64,000 nt of DNA from Streptomyces roseolilacinus (GCF_014649335.1 NZ_BMSV01000011.1:186001-250000); one strand, 5' to 3'. Counted from the stretch's first letter, positions 1 to 8,820 are shown. The notes: generated by a model from the letters alone, not told the origin. A program made the numbers and translations.

Positions 1-78
1 GTACGCCAGGGAGTGCCCGTCCATGAGGAGCAGGCGCGGACGGTCTTGTGCGGTCTTCTTCGATGCTCTCTCAGCCAC
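1..78 (-). CDS. polA: DNA polymerase I, N-terminal fragment (runs off the left edge)
   Basis: Only the first 26 codons are in the window. Read on the minus strand from GTG at 78, they encode VAERASKKTAQ, then RLLLMDGHSLAY, the conserved opening of the 5'-3' exonuclease domain of actinobacterial DNA polymerase I; the Asp in MDGHS is a metal ligand of that nuclease in the family. An in-frame GTG at 84 is an alternative start. DNA polymerase I fills repair gaps and removes Okazaki primers. It is divergent from the oxidoreductase gene at 200, with about 120 bp of shared upstream DNA. The call rests on a short but very characteristic stretch, and the frame is open to the window edge. Confidence 0.85.
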   Translation of the reverse strand, partial: MAERASKKTAQDRPRLLLMDGHSLAY

Positions 79-199
79 GGACACGATCCTGCCACGCTCC
101 ACTGACAACCTCGGACGGGCACCACACGCCGCCGTCCCCACGTGACAGGATCGGAGGCGTACCCACGTACACACGTACGGCGAAACGAGGGAGTGCGCC

Positions 200-2482
200 A
201 TGGCCAGCAAACCGCCCGCAGGGGACCCCGTCCAGGACGCTCCGCAGGTGACGGCCGTCCAGCACTCCGCCGCCGGCCTGCCCGGCGTCGTCCACGGCCT
301 GCGCGCCTCCCAGGCGCAGATGGGTCTGACCCGCACGGCCCGCACGCTCCTCAAGGTCAACCAGAAGGACGGCTTCGACTGCCCGGGGTGCGCCTGGCCC
401 GAGGGCGACAAGCGGCACGTCGCGGAGTTCTGCGAGAACGGCGCCAAGGCCGTCGCCGAGGAGGCCACGCTGCGCCGGGTCACCCCGGAGTTCTTCGCCG
501 CGCACCCGCTGTCCGACCTGGCGGACCGCAGCGGCTACTGGCTGGGCCAGCAGGGCCGCATCACGCACCCGGTGTACCTGCCGGAGGGCGGCGACCGGTA
601 CGAGCCGGTCAGCTGGGAGCGGGCCTTCGCGATCATCGCGGAGGAGCTGACCGCGCTGGACTCCCCCGACGAGGCGCTGTTCTACACGTCGGGCCGGACC
701 AGCAACGAGGCCGCGTTCCTGCTCCAGCTCTTCGCGCGCGAGTTCGGCACGAACAACCTGCCGGACTGCTCCAACATGTGCCACGAGTCGTCCGGCTCCG
801 CGCTGACCGAGACCCTCGGCGTCGGCAAGGGCAGCGTCTCCCTCGACGACCTCCACCAGGCCGACCTGATCATCGTCGCCGGGCAGAACCCGGGCACGAA
901 CCACCCCCGGATGCTGACCGCGCTGGAGAAGGCCAAGGCGGCCGGCGCGAGGATCATCTCGGTGAACCCGCTGCCCGAGGCGGGCCTGGAGCGGTTCAAG
1001 AACCCGCAGACCGCCAAGGGCCTGCTGAAGGGCTCGGCCCTCACCGACCTGTTCCTGCAGATCCGCATCGGCGGCGACCAGGCCCTGTTCCGCCTCCTCA
1101 ACAAGCTCGTCCTGGACACCGAGGGCGCCGTCGACGAGGAGTTCGTCCGCACCCACACGCACGGCTTCGAGGACTTCGCCGCCGCCGCCCGCGCCGCCGA
1201 CTGGGACGAGACGCTCGCCGCGACGGGGCTGACCCGCGACGAGATCGAGAGCGCCCTGCGGATGGTCCTCGCCTCGCGCCGCACGATCGTCTGCTGGGCG
1301 ATGGGCCTCACCCAGCACAAGCACTCCGTGCCCACCATCCGGGAGATCGTCAACCTCCTGCTGCTGCGCGGCGCCATCGGCCGCCCCGGCGCCGGGGTCT
1401 GCCCGGTCCGCGGTCACTCCAACGTCCAGGGCGACCGCACCATGGGCATCTTCGAACGCCCCTCGGAGGCGTTCCTCGACGCCCTCGACCAGGAGTTCGG
1501 CATCACCTCGCCCCGGCACCACGGGTACGACGTGGTCCGCTCCATCCGGGCGCTCCGCGACGGCCGCGCGAAGGTCTTCTTCGCGATGGGCGGCAACTTC
1601 GTCGGCGCGACTCCCGACACCCGCGTCACCGAGGCCGCGATGCGCCGCGCCCGGCTCACCGTGCACGTCTCCACCAAGCTCAACCGGTCCCACGCCGTCA
1701 CCGGCACGCGCGCGCTGATCCTGCCCACCCTCGGCCGCACCGATCGGGACGTGCAGGCGTCCGGGCGGCAGTTCGTCACGGTGGAGGACTCGATGGGCAT
1801 GGTCCACGCCTCCCGGGGCAACCTGCCGCCCGCCGGCCCCCACCTGCTGTCCGAGCCGGCCATCGTGGCCCGCATGGCCCGCGCCGTCCTCGGCGCCTCG
1901 TCGGCCACCCCGTGGGAGGAGTTCGAGGAGGACTACGCCGCCATCCGCGACCGCATCGCGCGCGTGGTGCCCGGTTTCGAGGACTTCAACGCCCGGCTCG
2001 CCGCCGCCCCGGGCGGGTTCGCCCTCCCGCACGCCCCGCGCGACGAGCGGCGCTTCCCCACCGCGACCGGCAAGGCCAACTTCACCGCCGCCCCCGTCGA
2101 GTACCCCCGGGTCCCCGAAGGCCGGCTGCTGCTGCAGACTCTGCGCTCGCACGACCAGTACAACACCACCGTCTACGGCCTCGACGACCGCTACCGCGGC
2201 ATCAAGGGCGGCCGCCGCGTCGTCCTCGTCCACCCCGACGACGCGCGCGAGCGGGGCCTCGCCGACGGTTCGTACGCCGACCTGGTCGGCGAGTGGACCG
2301 ACGGCGTCGAGCGCCGCGCCCCCGGCTTCCGGGTCGTCCACTACCCGACCGCGCGGGGCTGCGCCGCCGCGTACTACCCGGAGACGAACGTCCTCGTGCC
2401 GCTGGACGCCACCGCGGACGTCAGCAACACCCCCGCCAGCAAGTCCGTCGTCATCCGTCTGGAACAATCACCGGCCGACTGA
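200..2482 (+). CDS. FdhF/YdeP-family molybdopterin oxidoreductase
   Basis: A 760-residue protein of the molybdopterin-dependent oxidoreductase (MopB) superfamily, closest in style to the FdhF/YdeP group rather than to true respiratory formate dehydrogenases. Near the N terminus there is a Cys cluster (C61, C64, C78), although the classical full 4Fe-4S domain is not obvious. The active-site region around residues 190-200 reads CSNMCHESSG, followed by a nucleotide-binding-like segment (LIIVAGQNPGTNHPRM). The C-terminal third has the molydopterin dinucleotide-binding features (SHDQYNTTVYGLDDRYRG, then NTPASKSV). There is no signal peptide, so a cytoplasmic location is likely. ATG at 200 is chosen because GAGGGAG lies 7 nt upstream. 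The substrate is unknown; YdeP homologues have been linked to acid resistance, but I would not transfer that role. Confidence 0.85.
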   Translation: MASKPPAGDPVQDAPQVTAVQHSAAGLPGVVHGLRASQAQMGLTRTARTLLKVNQKDGFDCPGCAWPEGDKRHVAEFCENGAKAVAEEATLRRVTPEFFAAHPLSDLADRSGYWLGQQGRITHPVYLPEGGDRYEPVSWERAFAIIAEELTALDSPDEALFYTSGRTSNEAAFLLQLFAREFGTNNLPDCSNMCHESSGSALTETLGVGKGSVSLDDLHQADLIIVAGQNPGTNHPRMLTALEKAKAAGARIISVNPLPEAGLERFKNPQTAKGLLKGSALTDLFLQIRIGGDQALFRLLNKLVLDTEGAVDEEFVRTHTHGFEDFAAAARAADWDETLAATGLTRDEIESALRMVLASRRTIVCWAMGLTQHKHSVPTIREIVNLLLLRGAIGRPGAGVCPVRGHSNVQGDRTMGIFERPSEAFLDALDQEFGITSPRHHGYDVVRSIRALRDGRAKVFFAMGGNFVGATPDTRVTEAAMRRARLTVHVSTKLNRSHAVTGTRALILPTLGRTDRDVQASGRQFVTVEDSMGMVHASRGNLPPAGPHLLSEPAIVARMARAVLGASSATPWEEFEEDYAAIRDRIARVVPGFEDFNARLAAAPGGFALPHAPRDERRFPTATGKANFTAAPVEYPRVPEGRLLLQTLRSHDQYNTTVYGLDDRYRGIKGGRRVVLVHPDDARERGLADGSYADLVGEWTDGVERRAPGFRVVHYPTARGCAAAYYPETNVLVPLDATADVSNTPASKSVVIRLEQSPAD

Positions 2483-2494
2483 GCGTTCGCTCAG
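2479..2494. promoter_or_regulatory. Perfect palindrome ahead of the PaaI-type thioesterase gene
   Basis: CTGAGCG-TT-CGCTCAG is a perfect 7-bp inverted repeat with a 2-nt centre. It overlaps the stop codon of the oxidoreductase gene and lies about 48 bp before the thioesterase ATG. The size and symmetry are typical of TetR-family operators, and there is no T-run that would suggest a terminator. The assignment as an operator is inference. Confidence 0.5.
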
Positions 2495-2541
2495 CAGCGT
2501 CACCAGGACAGCCGTACGACGACGAACGGAGTTCGGGCCCC

Positions 2542-3030
2542 ATGGGCGAGCAGACCGCAGCCAAGTTCCCGCAAGAGGTCATCGACGAGTACGCCGCGCT
2601 CGGCGTCGACCTGCCCGCCCTCTTCTCCGCGGGCCACCTCGGCAACCGCATGGGCCTGCAGATCGTCGAGGCCGCCCCCGACCGCGTCGTCGGCACCCTG
2701 CCCGTCGAGGGCAACACCCAGCCCTACGGGCTCCTCCACGGCGGGGCCTCCGCCGTGCTCGCCGAGACGCTCGGCTCCGTGGGCGCGATGCTCCACGGCG
2801 GCTCCCGGAAGATCGCCGTGGGCGTCGACCTGAACTGCACCCACCACCGGGGGGTCCGCTCCGGGCTCATCACCGGCGTCGCCACCCCGGTGCACCGCGG
2901 GCGCTCCACCGCCACGTACGAGGTCGTCATCACCGACGAGCAGGACAAGCGCGTCTGCACGGCGCGACTCACCTGCATGCTGCGCGACGCCACCCCGCAG
3001 GACGCCGAGAACATCCCGGGCACCGCCTGA
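2542..3030 (+). CDS. PaaI-family hotdog-fold thioesterase
   Basis: A 162-residue cytoplasmic protein with a single hotdog domain. The segment YGLLHGGASAVLAETLGS (about residues 56-73) is the signature of the PaaI/4HBT thioesterase group, in which the HGG turn and the following helix carry the catalytic Asp/Glu and close over the acyl-CoA thioester. Members hydrolyse acyl-CoA or aryl-CoA thioesters such as hydroxyphenylacetyl-CoA; the exact substrate cannot be read here. The N-terminal 25 residues are an extension before the fold. ATG at 2542 has AACGGAG about 10 nt upstream. It follows the oxidoreductase gene by 59 bp, so cotranscription is possible, but a palindrome in that gap suggests its own control. 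It converges on livF across a strong hairpin. Confidence 0.85.
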   Translation: MGEQTAAKFPQEVIDEYAALGVDLPALFSAGHLGNRMGLQIVEAAPDRVVGTLPVEGNTQPYGLLHGGASAVLAETLGSVGAMLHGGSRKIAVGVDLNCTHHRGVRSGLITGVATPVHRGRSTATYEVVITDEQDKRVCTARLTCMLRDATPQDAENIPGTA

Positions 3031-3038
3031 CGGACGCC

Positions 3039-3076
3039 GAGAGCGCCGGGCCCCCCGCGGGGCGCCCGGCGCTCTC
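3039..3076. terminator. Bidirectional hairpin between the thioesterase gene and livF
   Basis: A perfect 13-bp stem (GAGAGCGCCGGGC at 3039-3051 with its complement at 3064-3076) and a 12-nt GC-rich loop sit between the two convergent stop codons (3030 and 3088). There is no long U-tract, as is usual for Streptomyces terminators. Confidence 0.8.
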
Positions 3077-3087
3077 GTCCCGTGGGA

Positions 3088-3855
3088 TCAGGCCGCGCCC
3101 TCACCGAGGTACGCCGCGCGGATCCGGCTGTCGGACAGCAGCTCGCCCGCCGGACCGGACATCGCCACGGAGCCCGTCTCCAGGACGTACCCGCGGTCGG
3201 CCAGGCCCAGGGCCTGCGTGGCGTTCTGCTCCACCAGCAGCACCGTGGTGCCCTGGTCGTTGATCTCCTTGATGATCTCGAAGATCTGCTGGACGATCAG
3301 CGGCGCCAGGCCCATGGACGGCTCGTCCAGCAGCAGCAGTTCGGGCCGGCCCATCAGCGCGCGGCCGATCGCCAGCATCTGCTGCTCGCCACCGGACAGG
3401 GTGCCCGCCTGCTGCGAGCGGCGCTCGGCGAGGCGCGGGAAGAGCGTGAACACCCGGTCCAGGTCGCCGGAGTCCACCGACGAGAACTTGTAGGCGCCCA
3501 TCTCCAGGTTCTCCAACACGGTCATCGTCGCGAAGACCCGCCGCCCCTCGGGGACGTGCCCGATGCCGAAGCGGACCAGCTCGTGCGACTTGATGCCGTC
3601 GATCCGCTCGCCGCGCAGCAGCACCTCGCCGTGGCGGGGCTGGAGCATGCCGGAGACCGTGCGGAGCGTGGTCGTCTTCCCGGCGCCGTTGCCGCCGAGG
3701 AGGGCGACGATCTCGCCCTTGCCGACCGTCAGGCCGATGCCCTTCAGCGCCTCGATGGCGCCGTAGAACACCCGCATCTCCTTCAGTTCGAGCAGCGGGG
3801 CGTCCGGGGTCCCGGCGTCGCCGGATTCCGTCCGCAGCTGTGCCGTCGTGCTCAC
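3088..3855 (-). CDS. livF: Branched-chain amino-acid ABC transporter ATPase LivF
   Basis: A 255-residue ABC ATPase, one of the two nucleotide-binding subunits that power the LIV importer at the inner face of the membrane. Walker A GGNGAGKTT is at residues 54-62, the signature LSGGEQQ at 153-159, and Walker B LLLLDEPS at 173-180. It lacks the C-terminal insertion typical of LivG, and the pattern HVPEGRRVFATMTVLENL is characteristic of LivF. The ATG at 3855 overlaps the livG stop by 4 nt (ATGA), so translation is probably coupled. It is the last gene of the livH-M-G-F run. The first 20 residues are a variable Thr/Gly-rich leader before the domain. Confidence 0.93.
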   Translation of the reverse strand: MSTTAQLRTESGDAGTPDAPLLELKEMRVFYGAIEALKGIGLTVGKGEIVALLGGNGAGKTTTLRTVSGMLQPRHGEVLLRGERIDGIKSHELVRFGIGHVPEGRRVFATMTVLENLEMGAYKFSSVDSGDLDRVFTLFPRLAERRSQQAGTLSGGEQQMLAIGRALMGRPELLLLDEPSMGLAPLIVQQIFEIIKEINDQGTTVLLVEQNATQALGLADRGYVLETGSVAMSGPAGELLSDSRIRAAYLGEGAA

Positions 3856-5078
3856 TCGCCGCTCTCCTCGTCACTCCGCGCGCGGCTGCCGCCGCCCGAC
3901 CCCTTGGCCGTCCCGTCCGGCGCCGCCCCGTCCGGCTCGCCCCCGGCCTCTTCCGACGCGGTCGGCTCGTCCTCGGCGCCCGTCCCCGCCGGGTCCCCGG
4001 CGTCGGCGTCGTCCCCGTCGTCCGCGCCGGTCGGCTCCCCGGCGTCGGCCGGCTCGTCCCCGGCGGCCTCCGGTACGACCGGCTCGTCCCCGGCTGACTC
4101 CGGCGCGGCCTCTTCCTCCGCCGTGTCGGACGCCGGGTCGGACGCCACGTCGACCGCCACGTCGACCGCGGCCACGGCCGCGACCGCGCCCCCGGCCGAC
4201 GCGCCGTCGGAGTCCGCCGGTGTCCCGGCCGCCTCCTCGGCCACCTGCCGAACCGTTCCCGCGTCCTCGGCCGACGCACCCAGGTACGCCTCGATCACCG
4301 CCGGGTGCTGCTGGACCTCGCTCGGCGTGCCCTCGGCGATCTTCTTGCCGAAGTTGAGCACCATCACGCGGTCCGCGACCGACATCACCAGCCGCATGTC
4401 GTGCTCGATCAGCAGCACGCTCACGCCCAGCTCGGCGTTGATCCGGCGGATGAGCTGCTCCAGTTCCAGCTTCTCCGTCGGGTTCGTCCCCGCCGCCGGC
4501 TCGTCGAGGAGCAGCACCTGCGGGTCCGTCGCGAGGGCCCGGGCGATCTCCAGGCTCCGCTGGTCGCCGTAGCTCAGGCTGCCGGCGATCTCGTTGAGCT
4601 TGTCCTCCAGGCCCACGAACCGCAGCAGCCGGTGGGCCCGCTCGTCGCTCTCGCGTTCCGCGCGCCGCGCGCTCGGCAGCCCCAGCATGATCGACACGGG
4701 GCCGGCCTTCAGCCGCGTCTCCGCCGCGATCTTCACGTTCTCCAGCGCCGTCAGCGCCGAGAACAGCCGGATGTTCTGGAACGTACGCGCCACTCCCGCC
4801 CGGTTCACCAGGTGCGGCTTGCTGCCCAGCAGCGACTTCTCGCCGCCGCCCTTGGGCAGGAAGGCGATCCTCCCCTCCTGCGGCGTGTACGCACCGGTCA
4901 GCGAGTTGAAGAACGACGTCTTCCCCGCACCGTTCGGGCCGATCACCGCGAGCACCTCGCCCCGGCGCATCGACATGTCGACCTTGTCGAGGACCGTCAA
5001 CCCGCCGAACCGCAGCGTCACATCCGTCACCCGGAGCACGAGCTCCTCGGTGGACGTACCCGTCACTTCAGTGCTCAT
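3852..5078 (-). CDS. livG: Branched-chain amino-acid ABC transporter ATPase LivG with a long acidic tail
   Basis: A 408-residue ABC ATPase, longer than the usual ~255-300 for LivG. Residues 1-268 are a complete domain: Walker A GPNGAGKT at 47-54, signature LSYGDQR at 168-174, Walker B LLLDEPAAG at 189-197, and the LivG-type end VIEAYLG at 261-267. The remaining ~140 residues are low-complexity Ala/Asp/Glu/Gly/Pro sequence with no recognisable fold. No frameshift is needed to reach the tail, and its codon use is still high GC. The ATG at 5078 shares one base with the livM stop. The enzyme couples ATP hydrolysis to Leu/Ile/Val (or related amino acid) import; the role of the tail is unknown. Confidence 0.92.
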   Translation of the reverse strand: MSTEVTGTSTEELVLRVTDVTLRFGGLTVLDKVDMSMRRGEVLAVIGPNGAGKTSFFNSLTGAYTPQEGRIAFLPKGGGEKSLLGSKPHLVNRAGVARTFQNIRLFSALTALENVKIAAETRLKAGPVSIMLGLPSARRAERESDERAHRLLRFVGLEDKLNEIAGSLSYGDQRSLEIARALATDPQVLLLDEPAAGTNPTEKLELEQLIRRINAELGVSVLLIEHDMRLVMSVADRVMVLNFGKKIAEGTPSEVQQHPAVIEAYLGASAEDAGTVRQVAEEAAGTPADSDGASAGGAVAAVAAVDVAVDVASDPASDTAEEEAAPESAGDEPVVPEAAGDEPADAGEPTGADDGDDADAGDPAGTGAEDEPTASEEAGGEPDGAAPDGTAKGSGGGSRARSDEESGE

Positions 5079-6448
5079 CAGGCCTTGCCTCCCGCCGGCT
5101 CGGACATCGCGTCCGCGTCACCGAGGCCCTCCTCCGCCATCTTCAGCTCACGCTGACGACGGCGTGAGGGCCAGATGCCCTGTGGCCGGTAGATCATCAT
5201 GATCACAAGCAGCGCGCCCAGGTACATGTACCGGTCCGACGCGTCCACGTAGTCCTTCAGCGCCTCCGGCAGCCACACCAGCGCCGCCGCTCCCATCAGC
5301 ACGCCCGGGATCGATCCCATGCCGCCGAAGATCACGTACGCCAGGATCAGGATCGACTGGAGCAGCGGGAACACCTCGGGGTTGATGTAGCCGTACTTGC
5401 TGGTGAAGATCACCCCGGCCACACCCGACGTCGACGCGCCGATCGCGAACGCCATCAGCTTGAACCGCACCGTGTCCACGCCGTTCGCCGCCGCGGCGAT
5501 CTCGTCCTCGCGGATCGCGGTCCACGCCCGGCCGACCCGTGAGTGTTCGAGCCGCGAGAACAGCACGATCACCAGCACGATGAAGAAGACCAGCAGGTAC
5601 CAGTACGGCAGCGGCTTGATCGACCACGTGTACTCGATGCCGGCGAAGTCGAACGAGAAGTCCGGGATCAGCCGGGCGCCCTGCGGGCCGCCGGTCACCC
5701 CGTCCGCGTTCTTCGCGACCAGGTAGATGATCTCGTGGAAGCCCAGCGTCACGATCGCCAGGTAGTCACCGCGCAGCCGCAGCGTCGGCGCCCCGAGCAG
5801 CAGGCCGGTGACCAGGCACGTCACCACCGCGATGGGGATCACCCAGAACGGGTTGAGCACCATCGGCGGCTCGACGGGCAGACGTCCCGTCCAGAACGCC
5901 GTCGAGTACGCGCCCACCGCGAAGAAGGCGAAGAACCCGAGGTCCAGCAGACCCGCCCAGCCGATCACCACGTTCAGGCCGATCGCCAGCAGCGCGAAGA
6001 TCGCGATCTGGTCCACCAGGACCGTCTGCCACGTCCGCGACAGCATCGACGGCACGACCAGGGCCAGCACCAGCGCCAGCCCGATCAGGCCCCACCGCAG
6101 CCGCTGGTCGCCCTGGAGCCGGTCGCGCAGCGCGCCGCCGGGACGGCCCACCGCCGCCTTCGCCTGGTCCACCGCGCCCTTGATCGGCGTCGAGGCGAAC
6201 TCCCGCAGCGCCCACACCCCCACGGTCAGCGCCAGGCACACCCACAGGTTGGGGCCGGTCAGCGACCCCTCCAGGGAGAAGAAGATGTCCCGGGTGTTGC
6301 CCTGCTCGCCCGTCACCAGCGCCAGCAGCACGCCCAGCGCCACCATCGCCCACAGCCGCGTGAACCGGGGCTGCCGGTACCACGCCGTACGGCGCAGCCT
6401 GCTCGCCGCGGACGCCACGTCCTTCACGGAAGTCTCCACCGCGCTCAT
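5078..6448 (-). CDS. livM: Branched-chain amino-acid ABC transporter permease LivM
   Basis: A 456-residue polytopic membrane protein. After a cytoplasmic N-terminal stretch there are about ten hydrophobic segments. The LivM family motifs GLNVVIGWAGLLDLGFFAFFAVGAY and the later FGGMGSIPGVLMGA are visible in pieces. LivM pairs with LivH to form the membrane channel of the LIV importer. ATG at 6448 (MSAVETSVKD) is chosen because it overlaps the livH stop in an ATGA arrangement; the open frame continues upstream to 6538 but that part is inside livH. Typical LivM proteins are 400-600 residues in actinobacteria, so the length is normal. The end is acidic (AEEGLGDADAMSEPAGG) and probably cytoplasmic. 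Confidence 0.93.
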   Translation of the reverse strand: MSAVETSVKDVASAASRLRRTAWYRQPRFTRLWAMVALGVLLALVTGEQGNTRDIFFSLEGSLTGPNLWVCLALTVGVWALREFASTPIKGAVDQAKAAVGRPGGALRDRLQGDQRLRWGLIGLALVLALVVPSMLSRTWQTVLVDQIAIFALLAIGLNVVIGWAGLLDLGFFAFFAVGAYSTAFWTGRLPVEPPMVLNPFWVIPIAVVTCLVTGLLLGAPTLRLRGDYLAIVTLGFHEIIYLVAKNADGVTGGPQGARLIPDFSFDFAGIEYTWSIKPLPYWYLLVFFIVLVIVLFSRLEHSRVGRAWTAIREDEIAAAANGVDTVRFKLMAFAIGASTSGVAGVIFTSKYGYINPEVFPLLQSILILAYVIFGGMGSIPGVLMGAAALVWLPEALKDYVDASDRYMYLGALLVIMMIYRPQGIWPSRRRQRELKMAEEGLGDADAMSEPAGGKA

Positions 6449-7368
6449 GCCGCCCTCCCCACTTGCTTGCCGAGGATGCCCATCGGACGGAACATCAGCA
6501 CGAGAATCAGAACCACCATCGCCGACACGCTCCGCCACTCGTCACCGAGCAGCGGCACCGTCATCGTCTCCACGACACCGATCAGCACACCGCCCGCCAT
6601 CGCGCCGCGGATGTTGCCGATACCGCCCACCACGGCCGCCGCGAACGCCGTGATGCCGGGGATGAACCCCATCGTGTACGACACCTGGTTGAGGTTCGCG
6701 AAGAGGAAGCCGGCCACGCCGCCGAGCACACCGCCGATCACGAACGTCCGGGAGATCACCCGGTCGATGTCGACGCCCATCAGCGACGCCACCTCGGCGT
6801 CCTGCGCGACGGCCCGGATGCCCTTGCCGAGCTTCGTCCGGTTCACCAGCAGGTCGAGGCCCACCATCATCACCACGGCGGTGAGGAACTGCAGCACCTG
6901 CGTGATGTTCACGCCCGCGCCGAAGACGCTGAACACGTCGTGGTTGTCGTACATCTCGGGCAGCGTCATCGGGTCGCGGCCGAACAGCTTGCCCGCCAGG
7001 TTGTAGAGGAAGAACGAGGCTCCGATCGCCGTGATCAGGAAGATCAGGCGCGGCGCGCCCCGGCGGCGGAGCGGCCGGTAGGCCACCTTCTCCAGGCCGT
7101 ACGCGGTGACGCCGCCGAAGAGGGCCGAGCCGGCCATGGCCAGGGCCACGAAGCCGATGGACGCCAGGGCGGAGGGGTTGTCGCCCGGGTCGAGCAGTTG
7201 GAGGACGATGAGGCTGCCGTAGGCCCCCAGCATGAACACCTCGCTGTGCGCGAAGTTGATGAGCTGGAGGACGCCGTAGACGAGTGTGTAACCGATGGCG
7301 ATGACGGCGTACAACGAGCCGAGCATCACACCCAGGACGAGATAGTCCCAGAATTCCTGAAGGGACAT
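6445..7368 (-). CDS. livH: Branched-chain amino-acid ABC transporter permease LivH
   Basis: A 307-residue integral membrane protein with about eight hydrophobic spans. The N-terminal YAVIAIGYTLVYGVLQLINFAH is the LivH hallmark, and GINxR-like cytoplasmic loop residues (GKGIRAVAQDAEVASLMGVD) form the coupling loop that contacts the ATPase subunits. The ATG at 7368 is preceded by GGAAGT-type sequence about 8 nt upstream (complement of acttcc). It is the first gene of the livHMGF set and lies 180 bp downstream of livK on the same strand, so all five probably form one transcription unit, with livK expressed at a higher level, as is usual for binding proteins. Confidence 0.93.
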   Translation of the reverse strand: MSLQEFWDYLVLGVMLGSLYAVIAIGYTLVYGVLQLINFAHSEVFMLGAYGSLIVLQLLDPGDNPSALASIGFVALAMAGSALFGGVTAYGLEKVAYRPLRRRGAPRLIFLITAIGASFFLYNLAGKLFGRDPMTLPEMYDNHDVFSVFGAGVNITQVLQFLTAVVMMVGLDLLVNRTKLGKGIRAVAQDAEVASLMGVDIDRVISRTFVIGGVLGGVAGFLFANLNQVSYTMGFIPGITAFAAAVVGGIGNIRGAMAGGVLIGVVETMTVPLLGDEWRSVSAMVVLILVLMFRPMGILGKQVGRAA

Positions 7369-7547
7369 GGAAGAGACTTCCTTGTGGGAACCGGCGGGAC
7401 CGGGGCGCTCATGGCGCGGCTGCGGCCCGCGGCGGAACGTGCGGATCGAACATGGCGGGGACCGTCCGAGGGGTCCCCGGTACCGGGCGGGGGCCGGAAG
7501 ACCAGCGCCTCCCGACCCCCGATCACCTGGCGTTCAGCCGCTCCGGC

Positions 7548-8705
7548 TCAGCCGGCCAGCTGGTTGATGTTGCCCTGGTAGGCGATCTTGCCGCCCTTCA
7601 CCTGGTACAGGTACACGTCCGTGCCCTTGAACTCGCCGTTCTCGTCGAAGGAGAACGTCTTCGTCAGGCCCTTGTAGGAGGCCTTCGCCAGGGCGTCGCG
7701 CAGCGGCTCGCGCTCCACCCCGCCCTTGGCCGCCCTGAGCTGCTCGATGATCATGTTGGTGATGTCGTACGACTCGGCCGAGTACGTGCCGGGCGCCCGG
7801 TTGAACGCCTTCTGGTAGTCCGCCGAGAACTTCTTCGTACCGGCCTCGACGGTGGCGTCGGTGCAGGGGCAGGTCAGGAACCAGTTCTCGGACGCGTCGC
7901 CGGCCAGCTCGACGAACTTGACGTCGTTCGTGCCGTCGCCGGAGATCGCCGCGCCCTTGTAGCCGGCCTCCTTCAGCTTCTTCGCGAACGGCGCGGCGTC
8001 CTGGTAGTACCCCGCGTAGATCAGCGCGTCGGACTTGGAGTTGACGACGTCCTTCGCGGTGGCGCTGTAGTCCGGCGTCTTCTGCGGGACGGACTTGCGG
8101 AGCACCTCTATGCCCGCCGCCTTCAGGCCCTTCTCGGCGACGCCCGCCAGGCCCGCGCCGTAGTCGGTCTTGTCGTCGATCAGGTAGACCTTCTTCGCCT
8201 TGAGCTTCTTGGCGTAGTAGGTCGCCATGCCCGCGCCCTGCTGGCTGTCGTTGGGGACGCCGCGCAGCAGGCTGGTGAAGTTGTTCTTCGGGTCGGTCAG
8301 CGTCGGGTTGGTCGCCGAGGGCGACACCGTGACCAGGCCGGCCTCCGCGTACAGCGGCGAGGCGGTGTTGGTGGCGCCGGAGAAGGCCGGGCCCACCACC
8401 GCGACGACGCTCTCGTCGTCGATGACCTTCTGCGCGGCCGCGGTCGCCTTGTCGGGCAGGCCCTGGTCGTCCGAGGCGACGTACTCCAGCTCGAAGCCGA
8501 GGTCGCCCTTGGCGTTCGCCTGGTCGATGGCCAGTTTCACGCCGTTCTGCATGTTCTCGCCCAGGGCGACGTTGTCACCCGACAGCGGCCCCTGGAAGGC
8601 GATCCTGACGGTCCCGTCACCACCGCCGGAGTCGCCGCACCCGGTCAACGCCAGAGCTCCCACGACCATCGGAACCGCAAGTCTGACAACGGTTTTGTTC
8701 AGCAC
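7548..8705 (-). CDS. livK: Branched-chain amino-acid binding lipoprotein LivK
   Basis: A 385-residue extracytoplasmic solute-binding protein of the type I periplasmic-binding (Leu/Ile/Val) family. It begins with a lipoprotein signal peptide: a basic start, a hydrophobic stretch and the lipobox LALTGC, so Cys about residue 23 would be lipidated by Lgt (encoded at 31.4 kb). The binding domain runs from VRIAFQGPLSGDN to the C terminus. GTG at 8705 is preferred over upstream in-frame codons because AGGGAG lies 6 nt before it and it gives a normal signal peptide. It captures the substrate for LivHMGF. Two inverted repeats upstream could be involved in its control. Confidence 0.92.
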   Translation of the reverse strand: MLNKTVVRLAVPMVVGALALTGCGDSGGGDGTVRIAFQGPLSGDNVALGENMQNGVKLAIDQANAKGDLGFELEYVASDDQGLPDKATAAAQKVIDDESVVAVVGPAFSGATNTASPLYAEAGLVTVSPSATNPTLTDPKNNFTSLLRGVPNDSQQGAGMATYYAKKLKAKKVYLIDDKTDYGAGLAGVAEKGLKAAGIEVLRKSVPQKTPDYSATAKDVVNSKSDALIYAGYYQDAAPFAKKLKEAGYKGAAISGDGTNDVKFVELAGDASENWFLTCPCTDATVEAGTKKFSADYQKAFNRAPGTYSAESYDITNMIIEQLRAAKGGVEREPLRDALAKASYKGLTKTFSFDENGEFKGTDVYLYQVKGGKIAYQGNINQLAG

Positions 8706-8773
8706 AACGCACTCCCTGGAGCCGCCCGAACGGATCTTGTGTGAGCCGGAAGTTCGAACAACTTCCTCACATG

Positions 8774-8795
8774 ACACCGCTTGTCCGTGCGGTGT
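8774..8795. promoter_or_regulatory. Inverted repeat in the livK upstream region
   Basis: ACACCGC, 8 nt, GCGGTGT: perfect 7-bp arms, 69 bp before the livK GTG. It could be an operator or a hairpin in the leader. The stretch 8706-9116 is otherwise without a gene. Confidence 0.4.
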
Positions 8796-8820
8796 GCGGG
8801 GAATGTAATCGCGCTTTCAA

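Noticed and set aside
71..2467. Long minus-strand open frame of ~800 codons opposite the oxidoreductase gene
   Set aside because: It is a shadow caused by third-position G/C bias; its composition (Gly/Val/Arg/Asp-rich) is not protein-like.
200..2482. Formate dehydrogenase as the specific function
   Set aside because: No complete 4Fe-4S N-terminal domain, no selenocysteine and no partner subunits nearby; only the broader FdhF/YdeP family is supported.
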